A stretch of DNA of 64,000 bases. Origin: Histoplasma ohiense (taxonomy: Eukaryota; Ascomycota; Eurotiomycetes; Onygenales; Ajellomycetaceae). The stretch covers positions 1,913,501 through 1,977,500 of the forward strand of contig JAEVHH010000002.1 of the NCBI GenBank assembly GCA_017607445.1. Direction: 5' to 3'. The notes under the pieces are model-generated. The model saw only the letters and a list, made by a program, of their open reading frames with translations. It ran no database searches and had not been told where the DNA came from. Both the position numbers and the translations under genes were made by a program. Of the stretch, positions 42,830 through 55,157 are shown one piece after another. Each line of letters starts with the position of its first letter. The stretch's first letter is position 1.

Positions 42830-45800
42830 ACTGTGCGAGACACTAGTCCGTAGCGTAGTTAAGCCGAGTGTCGAAATGATTATATTTATCCGAATATTAC
42901 CTCAAAACCACTACATCTCATGTTGAATTGAATCTCTAATAGATATTCTAGCTACTTACCTGAAAAGTAGTAGTATCTATAGAGAATGAAATGGATAATC
43001 TTTAGATCCCACCAGTTCATATATTAGCACTAGTCATCCGTTAATCCGGTACTCCGTACCTAGACTCACACGGTATATAAGGCTGAAGTCTTAACATCTT
43101 TTAACTAATTAAGCATTTGATGTGAAGAGAGAATATATATATAGTTATTGAATTATTATTATTGTAATTATTTTGGAACAGAAACATAATAACTTCATTT
43201 ATTGTAAATCAATATCACAGCTTACGTATTTTCTCATGTCAGGCTTTAGAAAACAAGTTTATCCATCTTTAGAAAGACTGTTTTTTGCAAAACATATTTT
43301 GAAATACATGGATGGGGCTAAGGGGTGCGAAATAGAATGGAATACTCCGTAGTAATAACGAAGACATGACAGATTTTTTGGATTCTAGGCGTCTTCAATT
43401 TTGAGAGTCTTTTGCTTCTCCTTTCGGGGCAAAGTGTCTTTGGATATTTGACAATCCCATCTGGAACTTTCTATGCACAACTAGTAGCCACAGAAGGGCT
43501 TGATGAGGCTCCGTTTGATAATTTAGGTACATGTACTGCACATTCACTAAATTTGAATCAGCATCACTGGGTTAACCACCGTTGATGATTTCTAACACAA
43601 TTTGAAAGGAATATGGCAGAAGGCAGCTAGCCCCAGGGAGGTCCCTGAATGAAGAATAGGAGATTCAAGCCCAGAGTTCCGCCAGATCGTCACACTCAAT
43701 CCTGACAAACTTCATTTCTCTTTTTTCCCATCTTGAGGCCTCAAATTCGTCAGCTGATGCACAGGACATACACCACTTCTTGTATTTCATAGGCTTGCCC
43801 CCGAAGCCATCCAATTATGCTATACCACCGTGGGTCCGTGATGCAGTACGCGGGCAAAGCAAGGTAAAAACGTTGAATCTTACCTTGACTTATGTATCGC
43901 GCATCGGACATACAATCGGCCTACCTTTGAAATCCGCCCTCGCGCGATGAGGCTGGCAACATCGCTTCCACGGACACATGCCGGCAGATGGCGTTGTGGG
44001 AATGGGCGCACGCAGGGAGGCTTGTTACTGGCCTCGTCGATCCTTTCTGCGCAGGCACTTCCTGTTATTGTGTCTGCAGGCAACCTCTCTTCTAAGCAGT
44101 TGAACCTGTTTGCGGGGAGAAAAACCTGATACCAGCGCAGTGAATCGGCAGCGCAAGATATCTTGGTGCATGCTGGAGTTGACTTCTTTGGTCACATATC
44201 TTTCCCAAACTCGGGAAATTCTTCAATGGATGTCTCATGTTTATTTTCAGGTGTTCATTTCTCCGAGTGGATAAACCGGCGCTGATTTGGGCTTATGCCA
44301 ATCATTCCGTCGGCTACCGCCACGGGCTTTTACGGCGCTCCGAACTCCATAACTTGATTTCGGCTTATTGCTTGAGGGCCTAGACTCGGACTTGTGGATG
44401 GCGAAAAATATAAAAATATGGAGCACAACCAAATTTATAGAATAGGGATCAAAACTGGAGCTTATCTCCTCATCACCGACAGCATGTAGGGCAGAAAAAG
44501 ACTTCGCCGCCTTCTTGAACCCGCTTGCACTGCGAGAGGTGGACTAGCAAAATGGGCTTTAAAGGAGCTCATCCTGCCTGAATAAGATATACAGAGTTCC
44601 CCTGTGCGTCTAGGTAGGTAGAGCGCACTCCGTCCATGGTGCAAAAGATAGAACCGCAGTACCAGCACCAGCACCATTTTGATTGAGAAAGCCACAGAGC
44701 CTTCAGGGGGACGCCAGCCCATGCCAGGAGTCCTCAGAAGCTATTGCTGGCAACATGTGTTTAGTAGGTGTTAACTTCTTCCTTGAGGAAGGAAAAAGAA
44801 GAAATCTCCAGAGAGCAACTAACAGTCGACCCCATGAGGTAGCTGGCCTCCAGTACCTTACTTTGTGCAACAGGTCTCAGAAGGCTATTGACAGATAGCA
44901 GCAACTCACTGACGATCTAAAGACGCCAGTCAGCTATTCGGAGCGTAGCTGATGTGGCTGGTTATTAGACTTGGGGAGAATGAGGGTTGCTTCCATTGGA
45001 GCCCTGTCGCTGGAGGGTTGTCCGTGCAGGACGCACGACTACGGCGTAAGGATGGGAAGGCATTGAATTGCAGGGTGAGTGGTGTGGCTCCCTGACTTTT
45101 GTTTGTCCTACAAATTTTTCTGTTTCTGTTGTTTGAAGCGAATACTTGCGGACAGAGAGGGTGATATGAAGAAATACGTATGATTTGAGTTAATCACTGT
45201 TTGAACTGTCAATTTATTGACTGACCTCGCCACCCTTTTTTACCAGTTTGGCATCATTTTGTCTTCTGTTTGCCATTATTCCCCAGAGTATACTTTTTTT
45301 CGGGGAATCAATCATCTGGACCCGGGCCTATTTCATCTCCTCGTCCTCTTGAAACCACGCAACAGAGCATTGATAGAGTAGTGGTGGTATTATCAATAAA
45401 TTATTTTATCTTATCAAAGAACCTTGGGAAGATGTACTCCGCAGTGGAGTAAGAACTGGAATTAACTTCCAGGCACCGAACTCTAAGGACGCCGTTTTCC
45501 GCTGTCTACTGCGTCTAATCATGGAAAGTTCAATCACTCGCGATAGCTAGTTAATCTTAACTGGAGTTTCAAAAAGAGTATTAGGTTAATACATAGGAAT
45601 TTATCTACTTATCTAAAAGTTTGGATAATTATCAATTTAATATTCCAGTTCTTGTGCTTTTCTTCCCTCCCCAGAGTAGAATATAGAACCGTATGTTGTT
45701 TAACTACAAGAACTTGAACCTTTAGATGAACGGAGATCTTGGTGAAGGGTTTCCGTAATTCATAGTTATGACCAACCAACTCAAAAACAAGAATAATAAG

Positions 45801-46548
45801 AATAATAAAATAAAATCAGACCCTGATTATGTACGGAAGAGGAGGAACGGTTACCGATAGGCTGCTATCAAAATCTTATCTATACAATAACAAGCAGGTT
45901 TTCGTGATAAATAACAAGTTTATGGCCGGGGGAACTTACTGATCGACTTTTGTTTGCTTTTTTTCTTAAATTTTTCTCCAGCGACTGGGCAGGGCCCTGA
46001 TTTTGAAGTGCTTGTCATCCAAGATCGCCAGGCGCACATCAAGCCCAAGCCCATGATGAAACAAACGGCAGCCATGGGTGCTGAAGAGGGGCTTTGATTA
46101 CCCCAGAAAAACGCCATTGACGGTTGTGCGAGTAGCAGACACCATCCATGCTACTAGTACTGTACATATGTACTGTACAACGTTGGATCTCGATACAACT
46201 CCATATATGTGGTTCATCGCGATATCCATCATCATCATGATACTAACAATTCATAGAATCCAACCTATTTCCCGTCTTGTCCAGCCAATGTCAACCCCAT
46301 AATCAAGTCACAGCCAATGCCACACTGCCTTAGCTAAGCCAGTCGCCTGGGGTTTCTTACCGCCAGGGCACCCGTACGGAGCTAGTACGGCTAATACGGG
46401 ATGGTGCCACGGCATCCCGTCTGTAACGCGTGGTCTGGCTGTCCCCGCTGCCGCGAGAGGAGCCACGAGCTGGTCACGGGCGGTAAATTGGATACCGCTG
46501 GCGTCACGTAATGGCGTCGCTGGTTGGCTGGCGCTGCGCCCGTCCCCA
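42830..46548. other. Gene-poor accessory DNA
   Basis: AT-rich to about 43.6 kb, with TACTCCGTA at 43050-43058 and 43343-43351, then more balanced composition to 46.5 kb. A coding-like 49-codon minus-strand frame lies at 43665-43814 and may be a gene remnant. No intact gene was recognised. Confidence 0.4.
43665..43814 (-). pseudogene. Coding-like minus-strand remnant
   Basis: The frame reads GGKPMKYKKWCMSCASADEF, then EASRWEKREMKFVRIECDDL and a stop. The amino-acid mix looks like a real protein C-terminus, but upstream the frame is closed by TAA and no phase-consistent intron was found. The family is not recognised. Chance is not excluded. Confidence 0.2.
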
Positions 46549-46650
46549 CTCGCTCCTTTCTGCTGCTTCCCTTCTTCCTCTTTCCCTTCTCTCTCGCTCT
46601 CCTCCCCTCTCCTTCTCCTCTCCCTTCCCTCTTCATCCTCCTCCGCCATC
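46549..46650 (+). promoter_or_regulatory. Pyrimidine tract upstream of the 47.2-kb gene
   Basis: About 100 bp of nearly pure C/T (cttccctt, ctctctcgctctcctcccct), 550-650 bases upstream of the ATG at 47202, typical of fungal promoters and leaders. Confidence 0.45.
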
Positions 46651-47201
46651 CAACCGTCTTATCTCCTGTCACTCATTGCTTGCGGGTATCGGCTTCATTC
46701 CTTCAGCCGATCACCTTGCTGTCGCTCCTTCGTTTGCCTGACTTGCTTGCTTACTCCTGATTCCTGAGAGAAAGGAAAAAAATAAGGGGGAAAACGCCCG
46801 CTTGGCCTGGCATCACGCTCCCTCTTATCTGACAGAGAGAAAAAAAAAAAAAAAACCATATTCAAACCACTACAACTCTCTTTTCACCGCTGTGCGACGA
46901 TATATTCTTTCCAGATCACTAATAATCAATACCCCTTCGGTTCGTATGGATCTCTAGTTTCTGCGCTGGTGGTGGGTTTATTTATATGGTGTTAATTCGT
47001 ATCTGTTCGTCGAACAAACAGGGAACTTCCCCATCTAACACTCCATGATCTGCACCGTCGTTCCCTTGTGGTCTGAATATTCGATATCTATCTATAATAT
47101 CTCCTGTTAATCGCCGGCTTTAATTCGCTTGATTGCGACACCCCATACAAACCCTCAAAGAAGAGATTAGAAAAGTTAAAAAAAAAAACCACCAAAATTC
47201 C

Positions 47202-47831
47202 ATGGATGCGCTACGACGCCTAGCCGCCCGCGGTAACGACAATGACAATGACAACGACAATGGCGGCCTAACCTCTTCAACCGTAGACCTCCTCATCTCC
47301 CTCCTTGTCCTAATCCTCCTCTCCCTTGCCCTCATCGGCTCCTACCTCGTCATCCGCCGCAAACGTCAACGGGAACAGTCTCAACTCCCGCTCTACCACC
47401 ACAAAAACCGCGGCCGCGGCCGCGGCCGTGGCCTCACCATCTCCGCCTCAAACAGAGACTCCGTCTTCGTCATCGACGAGAAGGGCTCGAATCCAAACCA
47501 CTCGCCGTCCTCGCTAATCCCCCCACACAGCCCCGTGCCGGAAATCCGCATCACGTTCCCTGAAGAGGAAGATGCGACCGGGAAGCGGATGAGTGGGCGT
47601 GTGGTCGTTGTGCGCATCAGTGAGAAGGGCGGCATTGGGTTGGAGCCCTTGGATGAGGGGCGCAAGGATGGAGCCTACCAGGCGCGTGGCGGTGCGGAGG
47701 AGACAGAGGAGTCCTTGCCGCCGTATCAGCGTCAGCCGGGCGGGAATGAGAATGAGAGGTTTCAGAGCCTTGATTTGGAGAGGATGGGCGGGCTGAAGGA
47801 GAAGGAGCTGGATGAGAAGAGGTGGTCGTAG
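47202..47831 (+). CDS. Single-pass membrane protein of unknown function
   Basis: 209 residues from the ATG at 47202 (context ttccATGG); an in-frame extension back to 47133 is Lys-rich and unlikely. The layout is a short N-terminus with an Asn-Asp repeat (NDNDNDNDN, residues about 12-20), one transmembrane span (VDLLISLLVLILLSLALIGS, about 28-48), a stop-transfer cluster RRKRQR, an Arg-Gly repeat (RGRGRGRGL, encoded by GGCCGC units), then a Pro- and acid-rich cytoplasmic tail with PPYQRQP. A type III / reverse-signal-anchor topology is likely. Proteins of this kind occur in other filamentous fungi as conserved hypotheticals. No enzymatic domain is visible. Confidence 0.65.
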   Translation: MDALRRLAARGNDNDNDNDNGGLTSSTVDLLISLLVLILLSLALIGSYLVIRRKRQREQSQLPLYHHKNRGRGRGRGLTISASNRDSVFVIDEKGSNPNHSPSSLIPPHSPVPEIRITFPEEEDATGKRMSGRVVVVRISEKGGIGLEPLDEGRKDGAYQARGGAEETEESLPPYQRQPGGNENERFQSLDLERMGGLKEKELDEKRWS

Positions 47832-48420
47832 GCGTGTAAGGGATGGATCGGACAGTGAAGGATATACGTTCATGAACGAGGATTGTTACTGTATTTGTTT
47901 TTTTTTTTTTTTTGTTTTCTTTTATTTCCATTTTTTTTCTTGCTTTTTGTTATCTAGGTACTCTTCTTTCCTCCCCCTCGTTCCGCCTTTCCATTTTTTG
48001 GCGGCTTGAGGGTGGAGGCTTTTGGGGCTTGGGGTTATATCTCTTTTCTTTTTGTCTTTATCTTCCTTCCTCCAGGGCTATTTTTCTTTTTCAACAGCCC
48101 CAACTACCCCCGACGAGTACTTACACATACCTTTGCTACATACAACAAAACTATCCTATCTATACTTGGTTCTTGGCTTTGATTTTATCCACACTAACGG
48201 CTCCCATTATCTACTACGAGTGAGTGCTGTGCATGTCACTATTCTTTTCTCCTTCTAACCTTAACAGCAGCAATAACGGGGGAAACAGGCAGTGCCTTCT
48301 TTACAACAATGCTTAGAGGGATATCCCTTTTATACTTGGGTGTTTGCTTTCTGATGCCGATGGCACTAGCTATCAGAGGTTGTATTTCACACATTCAACA
48401 AATGAATAAATGTTTCCATC

Positions 48421-48474
48421 ATTTCATTTCATTTCATTTCATTTCATTTCTTTTTCTTTTTCTTTTTTTTTTTT
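48421..48474. repeat. (ATTTC)6 and TTTTC/T tract
   Basis: Six perfect ATTTC units (48421-48450) run into TTTTTC and T-tract sequence. Confidence 0.9.
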
Positions 48475-48999
48475 GGTGATATGGTAATAACATCAATTGT
48501 ACTATTTTCATTTTCCACTTGTTTCTTCTGTCGCTTTGTAAATTGATAAACCCAATACCACGTGATTTGTGGGCAAAGTCAAACTCTCCCACTACGGCAT
48601 TTCTCGTCCGTCCTTTGTATATGAGTACTACTACACTGCCATCTCCTGCAGGCTGCAGGCACTCAATCGGCCATTTAAAGCCTTCCATTCCATGATGCTG
48701 ATGCGTTAAAAAAAGGAAAAAAAAAAATTGAAATTGAAAATTGAACAGATATTGTCATCTGGCTTGCCCTGTTAGTTTCATCTTTCTCCCTTTCCCCCCT
48801 TTTCTTTTTTCTTTTTTACGGTCTGCGACGAAACACAATCCCCCCCCCGTTCCTCCGGAAGGAAGATTGATACAGCTCGGCACCCTGGCCGGAGAGGGAG
48901 AAAAGCAAAAGCAAAAGCAAAAGCGATACGAGTTTACCCGTTCCCATCACTGAATAAAAAAGAAGCCAAAACACCTGAGCTCTCGAACTGTCCTTCTGC

Positions 49000-49018
49000 G
49001 TGTGTGTGTGTGTGTGTG
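49000..49018. repeat. (GT)n microsatellite
   Basis: Nineteen bases of alternating GT. Confidence 0.9.
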
Positions 49019-49655
49019 CGACCTCCCCCTCCCCCTCTCTCTTGCCGCGAGTATGGGTGCGGGTGCGGGTACAGGTACGGGAATAATTAATATTGCTCCT
49101 GCTCCTGCTTCTGCTATTCCTGCCCCGGTATACGATCGCGGCTGTTTTGTGGCCCTGGTGTGATGGTATATGTGAGGCAGGAGAAAAAGAAGAAAAAGAA
49201 AAGAAGAAGCAGAAGAAGAAGTGCAGTACATATACAAGCGAGTGATCGGGTCCATACTCTGTGAACAGCGCGCAATTACGTCTTTCTGCTGAGGAGGGAA
49301 TCTGAGCGTTTAAGAATATCCCCTGGCTGACGGTTGTCCCCCCCCCTTACCGGGTTATCACTTTATAGCCCCGACTGTGGATATTCTGGACGGTGTATAT
49401 TTTTTGTCCTCCCAGCAACAGCAACAGCAACAGGAAAGGAAGGTCGGGTGGGGAATATAACGGACTTCGAAAACGGAGGGAGAATTTGGAAAATTATAAG
49501 TGTTATAATTAATTTTAATAATAATAATAATAATAAGCATAAAGCGGAAAAGAAACACGAGGAGGAAATCCCTTCATTAATATATAAAACCTTCAACACG
49601 CAAACCAATCCTGCGGCCGACCACCCTCTCAACAATCGACAAGCAACAAGCGACA

Positions 49656-52600
49656 ATGAAACCCCCCGCCTCCCCTTCGAGGAATGCCATTCGCAACAAA
49701 CCTCGACCGCAATCGCAATCACCCACACCACCTTCATCAAATGAATTCCGCAAGATCAAGGCACAGTGGTCCAGCGCAAAGGCTCTGGCGGCGGCGGAGG
49801 GCGAGGAGGAAGCACAGAACGCTGCAGCCGCTGCAGCAAGGCGGATATTGCAGGGTGCTCCGATGGGCGAGGAGGGCACTGGTGCAGCTGGACATGCGGC
49901 CAGCGAGGAAATGCTCATGAACTCCGCCAAGGAGAGAGATGCGCGGAGGAATAAATTGAAGGAGAGTGTGTTCAAGATTGAGCATGCGGGGGTTCTGGGG
50001 GTTCTGGGGTGGTTTTTGTAAGTGGCTGTCCGCCTCCCCCTTTTCTGGGGATTGTCGACGTGACTGATATCTCATTTCAACGCAGATTCATCCATCTCGT
50101 TGGTATATTTTTTTTCACTAAGGGGTTCTTATTGACACGGATGGTGCTGGAGAATAAGTCGGAATGCTCAGTGCTGCCATTTGACGGGACAGCGACAGCG
50201 GATTCATCGCAAATGGCAACCAGTGCTCAAGGATGTTGGCATCCGAAAACCTTTGACAAAGCTGTTGTCATCATAATCGATGCTCTCCGATATGATTTTA
50301 CTGTCCCCTTCCGACCCACCGTCGAAGGACAACAGCCCCAGTTCTTCCACAACAACCTCCCAGTCCTTCACGAAACTGCCGTGGAGTCACCCGATCAGGC
50401 CTTTTTGCTTCCCTTCATCGCCGATCCGCCTACAACCACATTGCAGCGCCTCAAAGGCTTGACTACAGGCACTTTGCCTACCTTTATAGACGCTGGCTCG
50501 AATTTTGCTGGCACGGCCATCGACGAGGATAACATGATCGCGCAACTACATAGTGTAGGGAAACGAGTCGTGCATTTGGGAGATGATACATGGCAATCGC
50601 TATTTCCAGACCTCTTTGAAGCGAATCTCTCACGCCCGTACGATTCGTTTAATGTCCGGGACCTACACACGGTCGATAACGGGGTGATAGAGCACCTATT
50701 CCCGCTCCTGCATGCGGAAAACGCGACGAAGTGGGATGTTATCGTTGGCCACTTTCTCGGTGTTGACCATGCAGGACATCGGTACGGACCAAATCATGCT
50801 GCGATGGCGGCTAAGTTGCAACAGATGGATCGGGTCATACGCGATGTCATGAGGTCCATTGATGAGTCGACTTTGCTTGTTGTTATGGGGGATCACGGAA
50901 TGGATGGTAAGGGTGACCATGGCGGCGAGTCGGACGATGAGGTCGAAGCCGCCTTATGGATGTATTCGAAGCGCACGGGCGTCTTTGGGCGGACGAATGA
51001 TATGATCCTGGAACCTCCGCGAACGGCAAAGGAGCGGCCAATCCCGCAGATTGATCTTGTGCCGACGCTGGCGTTGCTACTGGGAATTCCCATCCCCTTT
51101 AACAACCTCGGATCACCTATCGAGGAGGCCTTTTCTGCCGCGGGTGGTCGCGACTTGACAGAATTGGTTCGCGTCAATAGGCTTGCATCGGCGCAGATTA
51201 AACGTTACCAGCATGCGTATGCGCTTGCGAGGGGCGCTGATGAGACGCATCCCCCCGGACCCTTGGGGATCTGGTCTCGTGCGGAAGAAGACTGGAATTC
51301 CATGTCTCAGCATCCGCATCCGAGACGCGGGTCTGATCGAGATCGGCTGATTTTAGAGGTATACAAGTCATACCGCGAGTATCAGCGGGATACGCTACAT
51401 CTTTGTAAGAGTCTGTGGACTCGATTTGACATCCCTAGCATGATTCAAGGGATCCTGATTTCCTTTGCTGGTGTTATCTTATTGCTATGCTATGCTCGAG
51501 GGATCCGTGGTGACCGCACTGATCTTTCCTTCCCCACGCTCCGGCGGATAGGTGTTGGCTCTGGAATTGGTGTAATGGGTGGTATGATACTAAAAGGAAT
51601 GCGGATTGTCCAATTATCCCGCGTTGAAGGGCTCGTGTTTGGGATAGCTGTGGGCGGAATTTGTGCTGCGTTGTCAACGGTTTTATGGGTTCCAAAACGG
51701 GTCGTTTCGCCCATGGCAAATTCGCTCTGGGCATGGCTTGCGATAATATTTACGGTGTTGCAGTCTATCGGGTTTTCATCCAACTCATTCACCATCTGGG
51801 AAGACGAGATATTATTGTTCTTCCTAACGACCTTTGGCGTCGTAGCTGCGCTATCTTCATTGCGTCAGAAGAATACGGAAGCTAGGGTACTTGGCTTTTA
51901 CCATTCCATCGTCTTTGTTGTTCTCGGCAGAATAGCGTCTTTCTCCCGTTTGTGTCGCGAAGAACAGATGCCCCTTTGTGTCTCGACGTATTACGCCTCG
52001 TCAACGTCATCTACATCTGCCTGGTGGCATCTACTTATCCCGCTCTTACTAGCATTAGTTCTTCCGTCCGTCATCCGTTCTTACTACCAAGGCTCCAAGT
52101 CATACGAAGGCTCTGCAGTATTCTGGATCGGTATCGCCTTCCGCACTGGCCTCTTCATCGTCGCCGCCTTCTGGACTCTTGACGCCGCCGACGATGGCGA
52201 CTGGTTCCCTGCCCTACCAAAAACCCTGGTTAAAACCACCCGCGTTGCTCTCGCTCAGGTCGTCCTAGCCATCGCCTTCGCCGCTGGCACCACAACCTTT
52301 GGCTGGGCCAAACCTTGTGTCAGCATCTCCATGACCCCCAACACTGACACCAACGTCAACAACCCGGTAGCGCCCGCCTTGCAACCACCCCCATCAAAAA
52401 CAATAGTGACAATCCTCGGCTACGCCAATGTCCACGGCACCCGCTACTCCCTGCTTCTCATAAACTTCGCCCTGGCTATAATCCTACTCCAAAAACCCAT
52501 GGGCGGTGGCGCTATCGGTCTGCAAACCTGGCAGATATTCTCCCTGCTCGAAATCCTCGATACAAACGGGTTGACGACGAGCAACTGCGCAATCGGCCCC

Positions 52601-53155
52601 GTCGTGCTGGGTCTGCTGGGTTCCTTTCATTTCTTCACAACGGGCCACCAGGCTACCCTGAGCAGCATCCAGTGGAAAATCGCATTTGTGCCGTTGACGA
52701 CCGTCAAGTATCCCTGGTCACCACTCATTATCACCCTGAATACATTTGGTGCGCAGATCCTCTCCGCCGTCGCAGTGCCGCTGACTGTATTGTGGAAGCG
52801 GCCCATTGACGCCCGCAGCGGTCCGCTCTCACAATCCTCATCCACTCAAGCGCGGCTGCAGCCGGCGTCTCCCACAGCTCCCAGATCGTCGCCCAAGAAT
52901 GGCATGAGCGGACTCCTCTCGGACGTTGCGCAGGCTGCCACAACGCACATCTTGTACTATGCCACGATAAACCTGGCGACGACGATGTGGGTGGGCTTGC
53001 TGCGTCGACATCTAATGCTGTATCGGATTTTCAATCCGCGGTTTATGATGGGGGCGCTGGTGTTGGCGGTTGTGGATGTGGTTGTATTGTTCGTTTCGGT
53101 GGTCGGGGTGAGGTGGAATACAGTTAGTGTTGCGGAGGTGTTTGGATGGAGCTAA
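49656..53155 (+). CDS. GPI13: GPI ethanolamine phosphate transferase 3 (PIG-O)
   Basis: Exons 49656-50017 and 50086-53155 (68-bp intron, donor gtaagt, acceptor cgcag) encode 1143 residues. The N-terminal 100 residues are polar and Ala-rich; the first membrane span is rebuilt across the splice (GVLGVLGWFL + FIHLVGIFFFTKGFLLTR). The luminal catalytic domain is of the alkaline phosphatase superfamily: KAVVIIIDALRYDF with Asp186, HFLGVDHAGHRYGPNH with Asp348 and His352, and VMGDHGMDGKGDHGG with Asp390 and His391. About a dozen spans follow (from about residue 475). The enzyme adds ethanolamine phosphate to the third mannose of GPI precursors in the ER, the one that later links to protein. All metal-binding residues seen are intact. 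Confidence 0.93.
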
Positions 53156-54136
53156 CTTGAATGGAAATTTCAGAAGTGGGTTGACTTATTAAGAGGGCAT
53201 GAGGGTTTTCGTTTCGGGGGAAGAATTGATGCTGATCTGCTCAGAGTATCCTCCTCCTCCTCCTCAGGTAATCTATGCTTGTGTTCTGGGTTCTGGGTCG
53301 CCCTTGAGATAGCTATCTACCTTCTTTTTTCCCTCTGGATTTATATATATTTTTGAATCCAGCATAGCATTGGGATCTAACTATATACTTATCAGCGTGT
53401 TTAAACTAATACTCGGCATGCTTGTAGAGCTCTTTTATTGTGTATATAATTATTGTATTACTATATTTACTTATTTGCATTTACTGCTCTATATATAAAT
53501 ATACTGTCTCTTTAAGTGAAATTAAATGGGTACAGAAGATAACCCGCCGCAAAATTCATATACCTTCATGCTAAGACGTGTTCATGTCATGGTCACGTGG
53601 CGATAGCCATATCGCAAACAAACATCCAACAACTCGGCCTCTTTTTACGGAAACTCCTGTAAACCTTGCGAACCACCTCCAATTAGCTATTGATTCCCTA
53701 TCCAAACATTCTACAGGGTAATTTCATGCACAAAAATTCCAACCGCTTCCTACGATAGCTAAGTCTGTTACTGAGATACAGAGAGCGACAAATTTTCCGA
53801 CTGTGCTTTCTGCGGATCCGTAGTGGGCAAGTCAGAATAAGAATATATTTTCCTGGCGGTTTCGGCGTCTAAGTCGAAGTTACCGGTGAAGCTCAGAGGA
53901 AGGAGGGGAAATATCCGTACAGAGACTTCAACGTGAGTGGATTTTTCTGAGTCGTATTCCTCAGTTCAACGCCCATCTATTCCAACGCCGGCAATCACAA
54001 CCAGCGTTCCTTGGGCGGCTCTCCAAGGCCAACGGCAGCGAAACGGAGATAAACGAAGATAACTCGCGCATACGCCTCGCCATAGCCACTCTTACACAAT
54101 CGGGCTAAATCCAAATCCAAATCAACTCCACCCACA
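53156..54136. other. Intergenic region GPI13/CWC21
   Basis: 981 bp, 3' flank of GPI13 (one TGTATATA at 53441-53448) then CWC21 promoter with a CACGTG box near 53594. No gene recognised. Confidence 0.5.
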
Positions 54137-54841
54137 ATGTCCTCCAACGTCGGCCTCTCCACCCCGCGTGGCAGCGGTACCTCCGGCTACGTCCAACGAA
54201 ACCTCTCATTCCTAAAACCGCGAGACGCCGGCTACGGTGCCCCGTACCCGCCCGTCTCAAACGCCGACCAACAGTCCAAGGATTCCTTCAAACAGCGCCA
54301 GCCGGACAAGCAGATCCTGGAACATGATCGGCGGCGGGCCATCGAGGTGAAGATCTTGGAGGAGAGGGATCGACTGGAGGAGGCGAATGAGCAGAGCGAG
54401 GGGAAAGATAAGCTATCTGAAGAGGCGATTGAGGAGCGGTTGGATGCGATGCGGAAACGGTTGGTGGCGGAGTTGGCGGAGGAGGTGGAAGGGTTGAAGG
54501 GAGGTGGAGGCGGCGATGGCAGTCGTGGCGCGCTTGGTTCGAAGGATGGTGGAAGGAAGCAGTTTAAGACGTACCAGGTGCATGAGTTGGCGGAGGCGAA
54601 GATTGAGGAGAGTGAGAGGTTGAGGAGGGCCTTGGGAATTAGAGGGCAGGGGGAGCAGGGGGATGAGTGGAGGTGGGGCGCTGGTGGTGGGCGGCGACGG
54701 GAGGAGCGGGAGAGGGAAAGGGGGAACGAGAAGGAGAGAGACCGATCTATGGATCGAGATAGGAATCGAGACCGGGACCGAGGTCGTGACCAGGATCGGG
54801 ATCGGGATGGGTACCAGAGTAGATCTAGGCGAGAACGGTGA
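54137..54841 (+). CDS. CWC21: Pre-mRNA-splicing factor CWC21
   Basis: One exon of 234 residues. The N-terminus MSSNVGLSTPRGSGTSGYVQ and the following NLSFLKPRD are diagnostic of the CWC21/SRRM2 family, which binds Prp8 and Snu114 in the catalytic spliceosome and influences exon joining. The cwf21 domain follows at about 55-115 (DKQILEHDRRRAIEVKILEE, then LSEEAIEERLDAMRKRL). The C-terminus is a coiled, Gly-rich section ending in an Arg-Asp/Arg-Glu repeat (DRDRNRDRDRGRD) akin to alternating-charge splicing domains. Length and order agree with fungal orthologues. It is convergent with the DEAH helicase gene. Confidence 0.9.
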   Translation: MSSNVGLSTPRGSGTSGYVQRNLSFLKPRDAGYGAPYPPVSNADQQSKDSFKQRQPDKQILEHDRRRAIEVKILEERDRLEEANEQSEGKDKLSEEAIEERLDAMRKRLVAELAEEVEGLKGGGGGDGSRGALGSKDGGRKQFKTYQVHELAEAKIEESERLRRALGIRGQGEQGDEWRWGAGGGRRREERERERGNEKERDRSMDRDRNRDRDRGRDQDRDRDGYQSRSRRER

Positions 54842-55157
54842 GAGGAGAGGTTTTGTAAATTTGGGTTATCTGCAAATGGATTCTTGGGGCTTTTCATTAA
54901 GCGATTAAGGCGTTTTTACAGGAAGGTCCACTATTGTCTATTTTATCCTACTTCGTTTGAGGGCTGATACGAGGCGTGGAATGCCACAAAACATTAAAGA
55001 TAGGCTTCAAAGACTGGCTACAAATGATACCGTTATTTTATTTGGTCTATGAATAGCGCCCTGTTTGAAGAGTGTGTAACCGTCACCCTAATAATAGCTC
55101 AGAAACGCAAAATATAACGGAAACCCAGCCGATCAATATGTCGTTAGATATATAATC
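54842..55157. other. Convergent intergenic region
   Basis: 316 bp with the 3' ends of CWC21 and the DEAH helicase gene; nothing else recognised. Confidence 0.5.

Larger units (their letters stand above)
47832..49655. other. Intergenic region with several microsatellites
   Basis: 1.8 kb carrying T tracts, (ATTTC)6, AAAAGC repeats near 48903-48925 and a GT repeat (49000-49018). It ends in the GPI13 promoter, with TAA/AAT repeats at about 49515-49537. No coding-like frame. Confidence 0.5.

Noticed and set aside
46308..46760. Overlapping frames in the CT-rich block upstream of the 47.2-kb gene
   Set aside because: Simple Glu/Arg-rich or Ser/Leu/Pro-rich translations of a pyrimidine tract.
54232..54897. 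221-codon Ser-rich minus-strand frame opposite CWC21
   Set aside because: Mirror translation of the Arg/Glu-rich CWC21 sequence.
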